Position numbers and translations under genes: made by a program. This document shows positions 63,149-64,000 of a stretch of 64,000 nt of DNA, one piece after another. The notes beneath the pieces are model-generated. The model searched no databases. It was not told the origin of the DNA and saw only the letters and a program-made list of their open reading frames with translations. Each line of letters starts with the position of its first letter. Within the stretch, counting starts at the first letter, position 1. The stretch is from Circinella minor (taxonomy: Eukaryota; Mucoromycota; Mucoromycetes; Mucorales; Lichtheimiaceae): contig JAEPRB010000150.1 of the NCBI GenBank assembly GCA_016758965.1, positions 37,351-101,350 on the forward strand, given 5' to 3'.

Positions 63149-63307
63149 CGTTGTTCTTCTAGGAGTCATAATAGATACACCAGTGATTAAACCCAATGTA
63201 CCTTCTGCACCAATAGACAATTGTTTCAAATCATAACCAGTATTATCCTTACGTAATGTGGATAAATTATCCATTACAGTAAAGCGTTGGGAATTGATTT
63301 TGGCCAT
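63149..63307 (-). pseudogene. Isolated exon of D-2-hydroxyglutarate/D-lactate dehydrogenase-type flavoprotein
   Basis: A 53-codon stretch starting at an ATG reads '[20 protein letters not shown]' then [19 protein letters not shown], the FAD-domain core of D2HGDH-type (FAD_binding_4) enzymes. It ends at a good splice donor (ACG then GTATGT). No other part of the enzyme occurs within the roughly 700 bases upstream that the window shows or in the short gap before KAT14, so this is a fragment, not a gene. It is strongly conserved at protein level, so it is either a recent duplicate or kept by selection. Its donor is in phase with the KAT14 exons downstream; a fusion N-terminus is possible. Confidence 0.75.
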
Positions 63308-64000
63308 AATTTTGAAAGTGGGTCAAACAATGAAAATTAAGCCACCTAAGCGAAATTGGGCAAAAGAGCTTGGAAATTGACCCATCCCACGCAAAATAAG
63401 AGCTATTCGTATTCAAAAGTAATTTGCCTACGAATCATTTTACGTAGCTAAAAAAAAAGGAAGAAGCCTAGATACGTAATAAATATACATAATCGAACGA
63501 GTTATTGCTATACTTGTCTTGTTCAAACAAGTTGCCACGACAAATTATTCCCATTGAGACCGTTATTAATATTATTACTAATGTATTCTTCTTTTGTCTC
63601 TTAATTTCTATTTTATTGCTGTCAATTTTAGTTCTTCATAATTTCAAACAAAGGATATAGTTCCCAAGACAATTCTTGTTGATTTGATTTAAAAATAAGA
63701 TATATTATAATGATAAACAATGATAAACAGTTGCTTTTGTTATTTGTTAAAGTACATCGTAACGATTATAATGACATATGTCAACGTGTGATGATTTGAG
63801 AGAAAGATGAAGTAGTGATAGTGTGAGAAATGATGATAACGAAGTATAATAATAAGGGAATTGCTACGGACACCTCATATTTTGCTTACGGACACCCCAC
63901 AAATAAACAGTTATCAAATAAGTTCTTAGACCATATAAACTGTAGTGATAGCGTTGTCAACACCAATAGCGCTTGTTTGACCGCTCATATGTAACATTAA
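63308..64000. other. Window-end spacer with direct repeat
   Basis: AT-rich; no gene is supported. A 10-base direct repeat TACGGACACC occurs at 63865-63874 and 63887-63896, which may be the edge of a repeat element reaching beyond the window. Confidence 0.45.

Overview
The window is nuclear DNA of an AT-rich filamentous fungus, most likely an early-diverging (Mucoromycota, Mucorales-like) species. The genes are eukaryotic, with many short GT-AG introns (about 50-250 bp, AT-rich). Gene-poor stretches are very AT-rich, full of homopolymer runs and TACGTA palindromes. The gene set (a KAT14/ATAC2-type acetyltransferase, DDB1, a Ca3427-type periplasmic-binding-fold protein, an NRC-2/FPK1-type kinase, MSS51) fits a non-Dikarya fungus. 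I found no rRNA, tRNA, CRISPR array or bacterial-style operon. All multi-exon models below were assembled by hand from splice signals, and every complete model stays in frame from start to stop.

Layout. 1-2.96 kb: nothing recognised. 3.0-3.3 kb: a small unknown protein (-). 3.8-5.2 kb: protein-like debris. 5.2-7.3 kb: an unrecognised multi-exon gene with a C-terminal membrane segment (+). 7.9-9.1 kb: Ca3427-like PBP-fold protein (+). 9.4-10.3 kb: glucosamine-6-phosphate N-acetyltransferase GNA1 (-), divergent from a YCII-domain protein (+, 10.7-11.4 kb). 11.6-12.0 kb: an ORF broken by one stop. 12.6-14.2 kb: DDT/WHIM-type chromatin protein (+). 14.6-19.2 kb: DDB1 (+). 20.0-23.7 kb: Ase1/PRC1/MAP65 (+). 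24.1-26.6 kb: VPS45 (+), convergent with eIF6 (-, 26.9-27.9 kb). 29.6-34.3 kb: Cdc25-type RasGEF with SH3 and two WW domains (-). 35.2-37.7 kb: CDP-diacylglycerol synthase (-). 38.0-39.6 kb: MSS51 (-). 41.1-46.9 kb: SNT1/NCoR-like SANT corepressor (+). 47.8-50.4 kb: NRC-2/FPK1/KIN82-type AGC kinase (+). 50.4-54.6 kb: gene-poor, with a TA-flanked 410-bp MITE and a foldback element. 54.6-56.5 kb: MFS allantoate/nicotinate-type permease (+). 56.6-59.6 kb: gene-poor, short repeats only. 59.6-63.0 kb: KAT14/ATAC2 histone acetyltransferase (-). 63.1-63.3 kb: one exon of a D-2-hydroxyglutarate dehydrogenase, stranded just upstream of KAT14 and in splice phase with it.

The neighbours do not form a pathway. 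They are housekeeping genes: chromatin (DDT protein, SNT1, KAT14), DNA damage and ubiquitin (DDB1), cytokinesis (Ase1), vesicle fusion (VPS45), ribosome biogenesis (eIF6), Ras signalling, lipid synthesis, COX1 translation and transport. The most interesting points are the stranded dehydrogenase exon that may have become a KAT14 N-terminus, the membrane-tailed unknown gene at 5.2-7.3 kb, and two non-autonomous element candidates at 52 kb.
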